Below, piece by piece: positions 1 to 7,907 of a stretch of 64,000 nucleotides of DNA. Position 1 is the stretch's first letter; every line of letters starts with the position of its first letter. The notes under the pieces are model-generated. The model made no database searches and had not been told where the DNA came from. It saw only the letters and a list, made by a program, of their open reading frames with translations. The translations under genes and the position numbers were made by a program. Origin of the DNA: Bradyrhizobium symbiodeficiens (GTDB lineage Bacteria > Pseudomonadota > Alphaproteobacteria > Rhizobiales > Xanthobacteraceae); NCBI RefSeq assembly GCF_002266465.3, contig NZ_CP029427.2, forward strand, positions 496,001-560,000, given 5' to 3'.

Positions 1-580
1 CAACCAGCCGGACCCGGCCGATCAGATCGGGCGCGTCGTCGCGGCTGATGCGCACGGTGGCGCCGGCGCTGAGCTTTGGCATGTGCACCGCCGGCACCTG
101 GGCATCGAGCTCGATCTCGTTGTTGACGGCGATGCGGAACATCGGGCCGGCCTGCGGCGAAGCGGGCGCGCCGACGATGGTGCGGATCTCGGTGACGAGG
201 CCCGGTGCAGGTGCCTTCAGCGAGATCGGGCCTTGCGGACCGGGTCGCTGCGGCTGGCCCGGGATTTGCGGCGGCGCGGTCAGGCGCGCCAGCTCCTGGT
301 TGTCGGTGACGACGGCGCCCTCGGTGACGAAGAGATCGGTGACCCTGGATCCCTCCTGGTCGGCGATGACCACGGCCTCGCGGCGCGGCACGAAGAAGCC
401 GGTCACGCGCACGAGATCGGAGAAGCAGGCATTGGTCGACTTCGTCACGATGACCAGCGCCTCGCTCTGCGTCTCCTTCGGCTCGGGACGCTTGCGATGC
501 TCGAACAGGTAATAGCCGACGCCGAGCGCGACGACGAACACCACGGTTCCGGCGGGCTTGAGATATTCGGAGAGGTTCAT
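1..580 (-). CDS. HlyD/RND efflux membrane fusion protein, 3' end cut by window
   Basis: Read on the minus strand from ATG at 580, the frame stays open to the window edge, so about 193 residues are visible. Residues 9-25 form one membrane segment (VVFVVALGVGYYLF), as in inner-membrane-anchored periplasmic adaptors. After it come a lipoyl/barrel-sandwich-like half ('VVIADQEGSRVTDLFVTEGAVV', shown here only as a family-like stretch around residues 70-90) and a second one with 'KAPAPGLVTEIRTIVGAP'. Such proteins bridge an inner-membrane RND or ABC pump to an outer-membrane channel. The pump gene would be expected beyond the left edge. The start is the first ATG after the terminator that follows the OmpA gene. 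Family assignment is solid; substrate is unknown. Confidence 0.75.
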   Translation of the reverse strand, partial: MNLSEYLKPAGTVVFVVALGVGYYLFEHRKRPEPKETQSEALVIVTKSTNACFSDLVRVTGFFVPRREAVVIADQEGSRVTDLFVTEGAVVTDNQELARLTAPPQIPGQPQRPGPQGPISLKAPAPGLVTEIRTIVGAPASPQAGPMFRIAVNNEIELDAQVPAVHMPKLSAGATVRISRDDAPDLIGRVRLV

Positions 581-644
581 CGCCGGATCATCCTGGCCTG
601 GCTCACGGCCGGCCGCGCGAGGCCCATGGAAAGCGTTTCCCTGA

Positions 645-677
645 AACAAAGCGGCGTCCCGCAAGGCTGCGGGACGC
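645..677 (-). terminator. Rho-independent terminator after the OmpA-like gene
   Basis: A 9-bp perfect stem (GCGTCCCGC at 654-662, GCGGGACGC at 669-677) with a 6-base loop is followed on the minus strand by a T-rich stretch (CGCTTTGTTT). It sits between the OmpA-like stop at 739 and the start of the fusion protein at 580, so it would separate the two transcription units. Confidence 0.7.
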
Positions 678-738
678 GCTCTGGAAGCGAGACTTTACAC
701 CACATCACGACTTGTCACTTCAAAGGATTACGTCGTGT

Positions 739-1413
739 TCACTTCGATGCGGTGGTCTTGTTTTCCATGTTGACGACCTGGACGCGGCGGTTGGCCTCCG
801 CCATCGGCTGGCTCGGGTCCTTCAGCTTGCTCTTGCCGTAGCCGACGGTGACGAGATCGCTCGCGGAGATGCTGTACTTCTCGACGAGGTAGCGCTTGAT
901 CGAATCCGCGCGGCGCTCCGACAGGTCCTGGTTGTAGGCTTCGCCGCCGGCCGCATCGGTATGACCGGCGACCACGAAGGTGGAGCCCTTCAGGTCGGGA
1001 CTGGTCAGCGCGCGGCCGAGCGCCTGCACTGAAGCAAGCGACTTGGCGCTGATATTGGAGGAGTTGTAGTCGAACGTGATCTCGAGATCGATGTTCGGCT
1101 TGTCCTTGGCGACGGACGCGATCTCCTCACGCTCGGTCGACGACAGCGAACGCGTCGAGCGGCCGCGCACGGACTGGATCAGCTTGGTCTCCGCCGCGTT
1201 CGGCGCGAGGTCGGCCTGCGGGGCGCCGATCGACAGGCCGCGGGTCAGGGGCTTCTTCGGCGCCGGCGCCAGTGCGCGGACGATGTCGTCCTCGGTGAGG
1301 TTCTTGCTGTTGCCGTCATCGCCGGCGAATGCGGACGAGGGCGGCAGCGACAGGGCGGTGCCAAGGGTGATGATGGACAGGATCGCGATAAGTCCTCTTG
1401 CAGCCGATTTCAT
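739..1413 (-). CDS. OmpA family peptidoglycan-binding protein
   Basis: 224 residues. A signal peptide occupies residues 1 to about 29 (MKSAARGLIAILSIITLGTA...). A linker follows, then an OmpA C-terminal domain from about residue 110 to the end. The domain shows the usual 'VAGHTDAAGGEAYNQDLSERRA' type loop (GHTD then LSERRA) and the late 'NRRVQV' motif that contacts diaminopimelate in peptidoglycan. The protein should tether the outer envelope to the cell wall. The frame is open further upstream to 1524, but I chose ATG at 1413 because it gives a proper signal peptide. It lies downstream of, and on the same strand as, the caspase-fold TPR gene, with about 150 bases between them. Confidence 0.85.
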   Translation of the reverse strand: MKSAARGLIAILSIITLGTALSLPPSSAFAGDDGNSKNLTEDDIVRALAPAPKKPLTRGLSIGAPQADLAPNAAETKLIQSVRGRSTRSLSSTEREEIASVAKDKPNIDLEITFDYNSSNISAKSLASVQALGRALTSPDLKGSTFVVAGHTDAAGGEAYNQDLSERRADSIKRYLVEKYSISASDLVTVGYGKSKLKDPSQPMAEANRRVQVVNMENKTTASK

Positions 1414-1561
1414 AGCCAGTCCCTCCTGCGCAGCCAGCTTCGCGCGGTTCCAAAATTCCTGCAATGAGCCCCCCGGGGAAGGCCGCCTGCGGCATCCGTT
1501 CGTTAGTCTTCCCGGGGCCACCAAGGGTTCGAGGCTCCGCCTGCCTCAATTCAAAAAAATA

Positions 1562-3094
1562 CTAGCGCACTCCGTAGCTTGCGAATTCCTGAACGATGTT
1601 CGGATCCATCGCCTTGGCATTGGCGATATCGAGCGCGCCTTCCTGGGCGGAGCCGTTGCGCTGCTTGGCGAGGCCGCGTCCGTAGAGCGAGGAGGTCAGG
1701 CGCGGGTTGATCTTCAGGGCCGCATCGAAATCGGCGATGGCATTCTTGACCGCGCCCGATTTGAGGTTGACGAGGCCCCGGCTATCCAGCGCATCTACGA
1801 AGTTCGGCCGCAGCCGCAGCGCCTCGTTGCAATCCTTCAGCGCGCCCTGGAGGTCGCCGACCACGGTGCGGGTCCAGCAGCGGTTGTTCAGCGCCTCGAC
1901 ATCCTTGGTGTTGATTCGGAGCGTGTCGTCGAAATCCTTGATGGCGAGGCTGTAGGCGCCCTTGCTGGCATAGACCTGGCCGCGCCGGTACAGCGCGTTC
2001 ACGTCGTCCGGATTGGCGGCGATCTTGGTGGTCAGGCTCTTGATTGTGGGATCGTCAGCCAGCGCGGCCGCGCTCGGACCGCTGTCCATGCTCGGCGCCG
2101 GAGCGGGATCAGCCGGTATTACCGGCGGTGACGGCGGGGGCAGAGCAGCCTCGACCTGCGGCTTCGGCGCAGGAGCCGGTGCGGGCGCAGGTGGTGGCGC
2201 AGGCGCCGCGGCGGTGTCGACCGGCTTTGACGGCGGCGGCGGTGTCGGCGGGGCGGGCGGTGCCGGCGGCGGGTTCTTGGCGACGACCGGCGGCGGGGCG
2301 GGAGGCGCAGGCGTCGCGCCAGGTGCCGGACGTGATCCGCCACCTCCCGGACTGAAGGAGAAATCTTCGGCCAATGAAGAGGATATCCACGGCACCTGCT
2401 CGCCACGCGAAGCGCGGGTGACGCCCATCTTGGTCCGGTTCAGCGTCTCCTCGGCCATCAGGTCGGGGACCCGGATTTCCTTCAAGAGCTCCTGGACGAA
2501 CAGGCTGTGTTCGCCGCCGGCGTCGGAGACCACCGAGGCCAGCGCTGCCGAATACATCACCAGCGTGCCGTTCGGCGCGATCACCGGGGTCAGGCCGGCC
2601 GAGAAGCTGCGGAACCGGCGTTCGAACGGGTTGCGCCTGGAGGCGTCGATCAGCGCGATCTTGACGCCGGCGCCGCGGGTGTTGAGCTCGCCGAGGACGG
2701 TCTCGAGGCTGAAACCGTCGCGGCGCACGTCGGACTCGGTCCAGATCTGCGCATCGATCGGCAGCATGTAGCTCTGGCGCGCCGACTGGATGCCGAAGCC
2801 GCTGAAGAACACCAGCGCCACGGATCCCGGCTTGATCTTGCCGTAGAGCTTGTCGAAGGCACGGCGCATTCCGTCGCCGGTCAGATTCTCGGCGATCTCG
2901 ACCGAAAAGCCATCGCGCTTGAGCTCGTCGGCGACGTCACGGGCATCGTTGATCGGTTCCTTCAGCGGGGCATCCGCGTCCGGATATTTGGCGTTGCCGA
3001 TGACCAGCGCGAAGCGATCACCGGCCGCAAGCGACGGGGCAGTCGGAACGAGCAAGACGAGCAAGGGCAGAAGAAAAAAGAAGCGAATTTTCAT
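1562..3094 (-). CDS. Secreted caspase-fold (peptidase C14-like) protein with TPR repeats, catalytically dead
   Basis: 510 residues. A signal peptide (1-23) is followed by a caspase-like domain (about 26-235), a Pro/Ala-rich linker (about 255-335) and three or more TPR units (about 360-490, e.g. 'ALYRRGQVYASKGAYSLAIKD'). The caspase fold is recognised from 'DRFALVIGNAKY', the 'ALVFFSGFG' strand and 'KIALIDASRRNPF'. In active family members these read YYSGHG and DACRNNPF. Here residue 100 is Phe in place of the catalytic His, and residue 152 is Ser in place of the catalytic Cys. The protein is therefore probably a pseudo-peptidase that acts as a periplasmic scaffold through its TPRs. The ATG at 3094 gives the signal peptide. 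Confidence 0.85.
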   Translation of the reverse strand: MKIRFFFLLPLLVLLVPTAPSLAAGDRFALVIGNAKYPDADAPLKEPINDARDVADELKRDGFSVEIAENLTGDGMRRAFDKLYGKIKPGSVALVFFSGFGIQSARQSYMLPIDAQIWTESDVRRDGFSLETVLGELNTRGAGVKIALIDASRRNPFERRFRSFSAGLTPVIAPNGTLVMYSAALASVVSDAGGEHSLFVQELLKEIRVPDLMAEETLNRTKMGVTRASRGEQVPWISSSLAEDFSFSPGGGGSRPAPGATPAPPAPPPVVAKNPPPAPPAPPTPPPPSKPVDTAAAPAPPPAPAPAPAPKPQVEAALPPPSPPVIPADPAPAPSMDSGPSAAALADDPTIKSLTTKIAANPDDVNALYRRGQVYASKGAYSLAIKDFDDTLRINTKDVEALNNRCWTRTVVGDLQGALKDCNEALRLRPNFVDALDSRGLVNLKSGAVKNAIADFDAALKINPRLTSSLYGRGLAKQRNGSAQEGALDIANAKAMDPNIVQEFASYGVR

Positions 3095-3473
3095 AATCAG
3101 CGCGGTCCAGCCAAAAAGGCGCCGTTACCAGCTTGCGCCGCGGCGACCTTAACTTACGCTTCCTGCATTATCAAACCGGGGACGGATCGCGTCAACCGCT
3201 TGGAGATTCGGCGTTATCGCGACGATTGACCGCAACGCCCGGGCGTGCCGCAAGGGGAATAAAGGGGATGTCATGCTTGTGCTCGACGTGGTCCGGCTCG
3301 ATCTTACCGGCGGCACGTTAGGGCCTCCATGGCGATAAAAATGTGATTGGTCTCACATTGAGAGCGTAGCTCCGTCGCGCCGCGAGGCGTTTGACCTTTG
3401 CAGCGGACAATGGCTTGGTGCGCAGGGTCGTCCCGGAAGGTCCACTCAGAAAAGCAAAGCAAAAGCAAGAATC
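3095..3473. other. Divergent intergenic region
   Basis: This stretch separates the caspase-fold gene (minus) from the lactonase-like gene (plus). I see no coding sequence of its own. It holds the CRP-like palindrome described at 3342-3357. Confidence 0.6.
3342..3357. promoter_or_regulatory. CRP/FNR-type binding palindrome
   Basis: TGTGA-N6-TCACA, matching the enterobacterial CRP consensus exactly. The palindrome extends one base further on each arm plus an A/T (AATGTGA ... TCACATT at 3340-3359). It lies about 117 bases upstream of the ATG at 3474 and about 250 bases upstream of the divergent start at 3094. Confidence 0.5.
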
Positions 3474-4280
3474 ATGGGAAACGCCTACGAAATCTACGCC
3501 CTGCGCTACGCGACGATGTCGCCGCGCACCCCCAGCATGAACTTCCTTCAGCCCGATCCGCATGACAGTGCGGCGCAGGATCTCGACTATTTCGTCTGGC
3601 TGATCCGAGGGCACGGCCGCGACATCCTGGTCGACACCGGCTTCAATGCCGAGGAGGCGAGCGCGCGGGCGCGCAAGCTGACACTCAATCCGGTCGATGC
3701 GCTGGAGCGTTTTGGCGTCGCGGCCTCGAGCATTCGCGACGTCATCGTGACGCATCTGCATTACGATCATGCCGGCAATCTCGACCGCTTCCACAATGCG
3801 CGCTTCCACCTCCAGGAGCGTGAGATGGCTTATGCGACGGGACGCTGCATGTGCAACGGCCTGCTGCGACATCCGTTCTCGGTCGAGCACGTCACGCAGA
3901 TGGTGCGCCACGTCTATGGCGAGCGCGTCACTTTCTATTCCGGCGACGGCGAGGTCGCGCCCGGCGTCACCGTGCATCGTGTCGGCGGCCATTCCGACGG
4001 CCTGCAGGTGGTCAGGGTCGAAACCGCGCGCGGGCCGGTGGTGCTCGCATCCGATGCCGCGCATTACTACGCCAATCTGCAGCGCAAGAGCCCGTTCCCG
4101 ATCGTCTACAATGTCGGCGACATGGCGGTCGGCTGGGAGACGATCGAGCGCCTCGCCGGCCATCCCGATCGCTTCATCCCCGGCCACGATCCGATCGTGA
4201 CGGAGATCTATCCGCGCGCCAGCGACAAGGTCGACGCCTGGGCGCTGCATCTGCCGCCGTCGCGGTCGTTTGCGAAATAG
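3474..4280 (+). CDS. Metallo-beta-lactamase-fold N-acyl homoserine lactonase-like hydrolase
   Basis: 268 residues, cytosolic (no signal peptide). The zinc motif HLHYDH is at residues 94-99. It is followed by the downstream ligands expected for the AHL-lactonase branch: a His in 'VGGHSDG', an Asp in 'VLASDAAHYY' and a late His in 'IPGHDP'. Enzymes of this type open the lactone ring of acyl-homoserine lactones, but many relatives act on other lactones, so the substrate is not settled by the sequence. ATG at 3474 is the first start after the intergenic region, with a weak purine-rich site upstream. It stands alone, with a repeat element downstream. Confidence 0.75.
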   Translation: MGNAYEIYALRYATMSPRTPSMNFLQPDPHDSAAQDLDYFVWLIRGHGRDILVDTGFNAEEASARARKLTLNPVDALERFGVAASSIRDVIVTHLHYDHAGNLDRFHNARFHLQEREMAYATGRCMCNGLLRHPFSVEHVTQMVRHVYGERVTFYSGDGEVAPGVTVHRVGGHSDGLQVVRVETARGPVVLASDAAHYYANLQRKSPFPIVYNVGDMAVGWETIERLAGHPDRFIPGHDPIVTEIYPRASDKVDAWALHLPPSRSFAK

Positions 4281-4285
4281 AAGTT

Positions 4286-4410
4286 GTCATTCCGGGGCGC
4301 GCGAAGCGCGAGCCCGGAATCCATTGATCATCGTAACCGGTGGCGGGATGGATTCTCAGGTGCGCAATCGCGCACCATAGTTCGCCGCTGGCGCGGCGCC
4401 CCGGAATGAC
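4286..4410. repeat. Paired inverted repeat, copy A
   Basis: Begins GTCATTCCGGGGCGC and ends GCGCCCCGGAATGAC, so the two ends are inverted copies. Internal arms form smaller hairpins (GCGCGAAGCGCG). The same end sequences recur at 9265-9360. Elements of this form are scattered between convergent or unlinked genes in rhizobial genomes; here it lies between the lactonase-like gene and the MarR gene. Confidence 0.75.
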
Positions 4411-4418
4411 AGAACGAG

Positions 4419-4961
4419 CTAATACGCCTGCTTGGCGTCCGCCTCTTTGCTGGTCTGGATCAGATCGAGACTGTCCTCGATCTTGCCGAGCAGAGCCGAG
4501 AGCTGCTTGCGCTCCTGCGCGGAGAGGCAGGCGAGGATTTCGTCCTCTCGCCGCAGCAATTGCGGGAACAGCTCTTCATAGAGCGCGCGGCCCTTCTTCG
4601 TCAGTTGCAGGCGGAATTCGCGGCGGTCGGCTTCGTTCTCGACCCGCTCGATCATGTCCTCGCCGAGCAGCGTCGTCACCGCGCGGCTGATGGTGGATTT
4701 GTGCGTGCGGGTGCATTGCGCGATGTATTGCGCGCTGCAGGCATCGTTGCGGAACCCGAGCGTGGCGATCACGCGCCAGGCCGGAATATCGAGACCATGC
4801 CGTTCCTGATATTCGACCGAGAGCGCGGAACTGACTTCCGCTGCGAGCCGGTTGAGGCGGAACGGCACGAACTTGAACAGGTCGAGCCGTGCCTTTGGCC
4901 GCGTTGAGGCCTCATCGGCCTCGCGTGCCTTCAGTGCGATATCGCCAGATGTCCTCGCCAA
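4419..4961 (-). CDS. MarR family transcriptional regulator
   Basis: 180 residues with a winged helix-turn-helix in the middle (about 75-135). The recognition helix region reads 'CSAQYIAQCTRTHKSTISRAVTTLL', split by the turn, with the wing at 'RVENEADRREFRLQLT'. This is the MarR pattern of dimeric repressors released by aromatic ligands. The likely start is a TTG at 4961, with GGAG eight bases before it, because no ATG occurs near the N-terminus. It is divergent from the flavin hydroxylase gene with 110 bases between, which points to control of the hydroxylase-hmgA-fahA operon; an operator-like palindrome lies in that gap. The ligand is unknown, though an aromatic acid is the natural guess. 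Confidence 0.88.
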   Translation of the reverse strand: MARTSGDIALKAREADEASTRPKARLDLFKFVPFRLNRLAAEVSSALSVEYQERHGLDIPAWRVIATLGFRNDACSAQYIAQCTRTHKSTISRAVTTLLGEDMIERVENEADRREFRLQLTKKGRALYEELFPQLLRREDEILACLSAQERKQLSALLGKIEDSLDLIQTSKEADAKQAY

Positions 4962-4982
4962 GGAGCGCGCTCCGAATTCCAG

Positions 4983-5012
4983 TTGACGGCCGGCCGGCTC
5001 CGGTCCAAAATA
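4983..5012 (+). promoter_or_regulatory. Predicted sigma-70-type promoter of the flavin hydroxylase operon
   Basis: TTGACG at 4983-4988, 17 bases of spacer, then CAAAAT at 5006-5011. The -10 element abuts the palindrome at 5010-5029, so a bound repressor would block polymerase. Confidence 0.45.
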
Positions 5013-5029
5013 GTTGCACGTGAGACTAT
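5010..5029. promoter_or_regulatory. Candidate MarR operator
   Basis: ATAGTTGCAC / GTGAGACTAT is an imperfect 10+10 palindrome (8 of 10 pairs match) in the 110-base gap between marR and the hydroxylase gene. MarR-family dimers bind palindromes of this size. I found no second copy in the window. Confidence 0.5.
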
Positions 5030-5071
5030 CTAGCAGATCAGCCTTCTCCTGACCAGAGCTGAGGTTAGCGC

Positions 5072-6691
5072 ATGGCGCAGGCCAATACGCATCAGGCCAA
5101 AATCCAATTCGGCTATCGCCGCCACTCCGATCAGGATCGTCCCGGTCAGAATCCGGCCGAGCATCCAGTCGTGGTTGTCGGCGCCGGCCCGGTCGGGCTG
5201 TCGCTCGCGATCGATCTCGCCCAGCGCGGCCAGCGGGTCGTACTGCTGGACGACGCCGATCGCATCGGCGAGGGTTCGCGCGCGATCTGCTTCTCGAAGC
5301 GCTCGCTGGAATATTGGGACCGGCTCGGCGTCGGCGACCGCATGGTCGCCAAGGGCGTGGTGGTGTGGAGCGTCGGCCGGATCTTCCACGGGGAGTCCCT
5401 GCTCTACCAGTTCAACCTGCTGCCTGAGGACGGCCACAAGCGGCCCGCCTTCATCAACCTCCAGCAATACTATGCCGAAGCCTATCTGGTCGATCGCATC
5501 CAGGATCTGCCCGAGATCGACCTGCGCTGGCGCAACAAGGTGACGGCGCTGGAGAGCCGCAACGATTCCGTCGCGTTGACGATCGAGACACCCGAAGGCG
5601 CCTATCGCCTGCATGCGCAATATGTGATCGCCTGCGACGGCGCGCGCTCCTCGCTGCGGCAGATGGTCGGCGCCGACTTCGCGGGGCAGGTGTTCGAGGA
5701 CCAGTTCCTGATCGCCGACGTCAAGATGACCGCGGAATTCCCGACCGAGCGCTGGTTCTGGTTCGATCCGCCGTTCCATGCGGGACGCTCGGCGCTGCTG
5801 CACCGGCAGCCCGACGACGTCTGGCGCATCGACCTCCAGCTCAACCGCTACGCCGATCCCCTCGTCGAGAAGAAGCCGGAGAACGTGCGGCCGCGGATCG
5901 CGCGCATGCTCGGCCACGACGCGTTCGAGTTCGAGTGGATCTCGCTCTACAAATTCCAGTGCCGGCGGATGGATCGCTTCATCCATGGCCGCGTGATTTT
6001 TGCCGGCGATTCCGCCCATCAGGTCTCGCCGTTCGGCGCGCGGGGCGCAAATTCCGGCCTGGAGGACGCGGAAAACCTTTCGTGGAAGCTCGACCGTGTG
6101 CTGCGCGGCACTTCGCCCGCAAGCCTGCTCGAGAGCTATCATGCCGAGCGGAGCCTCGCGGCCGACGAGAACATCCGCGAATCCACCCGCTCGACCGATT
6201 TCATGGCGCCGAACTCGCATCAGGAAGCGCGGCTGCGCAAGGCGGTGCTGTCGCTGGCCAAGGAGACCGAGTTCGGCAAGCGTATGGTCAATGGTGGGCG
6301 GCTGTCGGTGCCTTGCAGCTACGAATCGCCGCTGTCGTCGCCTGATGCGGATGTGTGGGGCGGCGGACCGCCGCCCGGCTGTTCCATGCTCGACGCGCCA
6401 ATCGCCGGGCAGGCCTATCTGACGGACGCGTTCCGCAAGGGTGGAACGGACTTCACCCTGCTCTCGTTCAGCAATGGCACGGCGATCGATGTGCCCGACG
6501 GCGTCAGGAATATCCGCATCGGCGGCGAGGGTGGACTTGCCGATTCCTCGGGTCTTGCCGCAAAGCGCTACGACGCCGCGCCTGATACGGCCTATCTGCT
6601 CAGGCCCGATGGCTATGTCGCCGCGCGTTTCCGCCATCCGACGCGTGCTGCGATCGCGGCGGCGTTGTCGCAGGCCCAAGGTCTCAATTGA
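5072..6691 (+). CDS. FAD-dependent aromatic hydroxylase (MhpA/PHBH-like)
   Basis: 539 residues. All three flavin monooxygenase fingerprints are present: the dinucleotide motif 'VVVGAGPVGLSLAIDLAQRG' around residues 32-51, the DG motif 'ACDGARSSLRQ' around 186, and the GD motif 'VIFAGDSAHQVSPFGARGAN' around 309. The last 80 residues look like the thioredoxin-fold tail of class A hydroxylases ('YLLRPDGYVAARF'). Family members hydroxylate an aromatic ring using NAD(P)H and oxygen. Its place ahead of hmgA suggests it feeds a ring-hydroxylated acid into the homogentisate route, but the actual substrate is inference. ATG at 5072 follows a GAGG-like site. Confidence 0.85.
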   Translation: MAQANTHQAKIQFGYRRHSDQDRPGQNPAEHPVVVVGAGPVGLSLAIDLAQRGQRVVLLDDADRIGEGSRAICFSKRSLEYWDRLGVGDRMVAKGVVVWSVGRIFHGESLLYQFNLLPEDGHKRPAFINLQQYYAEAYLVDRIQDLPEIDLRWRNKVTALESRNDSVALTIETPEGAYRLHAQYVIACDGARSSLRQMVGADFAGQVFEDQFLIADVKMTAEFPTERWFWFDPPFHAGRSALLHRQPDDVWRIDLQLNRYADPLVEKKPENVRPRIARMLGHDAFEFEWISLYKFQCRRMDRFIHGRVIFAGDSAHQVSPFGARGANSGLEDAENLSWKLDRVLRGTSPASLLESYHAERSLAADENIRESTRSTDFMAPNSHQEARLRKAVLSLAKETEFGKRMVNGGRLSVPCSYESPLSSPDADVWGGGPPPGCSMLDAPIAGQAYLTDAFRKGGTDFTLLSFSNGTAIDVPDGVRNIRIGGEGGLADSSGLAAKRYDAAPDTAYLLRPDGYVAARFRHPTRAAIAAALSQAQGLN

Positions 6692-6699
6692 GGTTTCGC

Positions 6700-6924
6700 A
6701 TGCCGCTGTCCACCAGCTCCAACTTCGCGCGACCTGATGATGCCTTCCGTGCCATCGTCGAAGCGCATCGCGGGTTCACCGAGGAGCAGAGCGCCGATTT
6801 CGATTCGGCGCTGGTGCTGATCCTCGCCAACCATATCGGCGACATCGATGTGCTGCGTGAGGCGATCGGGCTCGCCAAGCGCCGCATGATCGACGGCCAG
6901 CAACAGCAACAGCAACAACAATAA
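6700..6924 (+). CDS. DUF2783 small protein with poly-Gln tail
   Basis: 74 residues from ATG at 6700, preceded by TGAGG that overlaps the stop of the hydroxylase gene. The core ('FRAIVEAHRGFTEEQSADF' then 'LANHIGDIDVLREAI') matches the DUF2783 family, which occurs next to flavin hydroxylases in aromatic-degradation clusters. It is probably a partner or stabiliser of that enzyme, though this has not been shown to my knowledge. The C-terminus is a run of eight Gln coded by CAG/CAA repeats, a tract that could vary by slippage. Co-transcription with the hydroxylase is nearly certain given the spacing. Confidence 0.8.
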   Translation: MPLSTSSNFARPDDAFRAIVEAHRGFTEEQSADFDSALVLILANHIGDIDVLREAIGLAKRRMIDGQQQQQQQQ

Positions 6925-6948
6925 CCCAGCGACCCAAAGGACGAATTG

Positions 6949-7905
6949 ATGGCGAAGAACTTCGCATCCACCGGCGATCTCTCCGAGAAGAAGATCACCT
7001 TCTCCGAGATCGGCACCGATCTCTACGCCTTCACCGCCGAGGGCGATCCGAACACGGCCGTGATCGTCGGCGACGACGGCTGCCTGGTGTTCGACGCGCA
7101 GGCGACGCCCGCGATGGCCAACAAGGTGATCGAGCGCGTCCGCACCGTCACCGACAAGCCGATCAAATATGTCGTGCTGTCGCATTATCACGCCGTGCGC
7201 GTGCTCGGCGCTTCCGCCTACAAGGCTCAAGGCATCGTCGCCTCGCAGGAGACCTATCGTCTGATCGAGGAGCGCGGCCAACAGGATTGGGATTCGGAAT
7301 ACGGCCGCTTCCCTCGCCTGTTCCAGGACGCTTCGAGCATCCCCGGCCTGACCTGGCCGACGCTGACCTTCGAAGGCGAGATGTCGATCTATCTCGGCAA
7401 GCGCGAAGTGCGGCTGATGCAGCTTGGCGCAGGCCACACCTCCGGCGATATCGTCGCCTGGGTGCCCGATGCGGAAGTGATGTTTTCCGGCGACCTCATC
7501 GAATATCACTCGGCCTGCTATTGCGGCGACGCGCATTTGCGCGAGTGGCCGATGACGCTGAACGAGATCCGCAACTTCAATCCCAAGGCGATCGCGCCGG
7601 GGCGTGGCGATGCGCTCAAGGGCACGGCCACCGTGCGCGAAGCCATCGCGATGACGCGCGACTTCGTCACCTCGCTCTATGGCGCCGCCGAAATCTCGGT
7701 CGCCAAGGGGCGCACGCTGAAGGAATCGATGGCCGCGACGCGCGAGGTGATGGACCCGAAATTCCATAGCTTCGCCATTTACGAGCACTGCCTGCCGTTC
7801 AACGTGTCGCGCGCCTATGACGAAGCATCGGGGATCGACGATCCCGTGATCTGGACCGACAACCGCGACCAGGAGATGTGGGCGGCCCTGCAAGGAGGAG
7901 GATAG
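6949..7905 (+). CDS. Metallo-beta-lactamase-fold hydrolase with altered zinc motif
   Basis: 318 residues from ATG at 6949, with AAGGA seven bases upstream (an in-frame TTG lies one codon earlier). The fold is clear: '[20 protein letters not shown]', then the metal region '[13 protein letters not shown]' at 77-89, '[12 protein letters not shown]' near 161 and '[11 protein letters not shown]' near 179. The canonical HxHxDH reads H-Y-H-A-V-R, so the Asp and His that hold the second zinc are absent. It may bind one metal or have changed chemistry. It lies between DUF2783 and hmgA in the same operon, so a role in handling an aromatic or lactone intermediate is likely but unproven. Confidence 0.82.
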   Translation: MAKNFASTGDLSEKKITFSEIGTDLYAFTAEGDPNTAVIVGDDGCLVFDAQATPAMANKVIERVRTVTDKPIKYVVLSHYHAVRVLGASAYKAQGIVASQETYRLIEERGQQDWDSEYGRFPRLFQDASSIPGLTWPTLTFEGEMSIYLGKREVRLMQLGAGHTSGDIVAWVPDAEVMFSGDLIEYHSACYCGDAHLREWPMTLNEIRNFNPKAIAPGRGDALKGTATVREAIAMTRDFVTSLYGAAEISVAKGRTLKESMAATREVMDPKFHSFAIYEHCLPFNVSRAYDEASGIDDPVIWTDNRDQEMWAALQGGG

Positions 7906-7907
7906 AC

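Noticed and set aside
5030..6679. 549-codon open frame opposite the flavin hydroxylase gene
   Set aside because: It is a GC-driven antisense frame. The plus strand shows all flavin hydroxylase motifs; the antisense product is Arg/His-rich without a family pattern.
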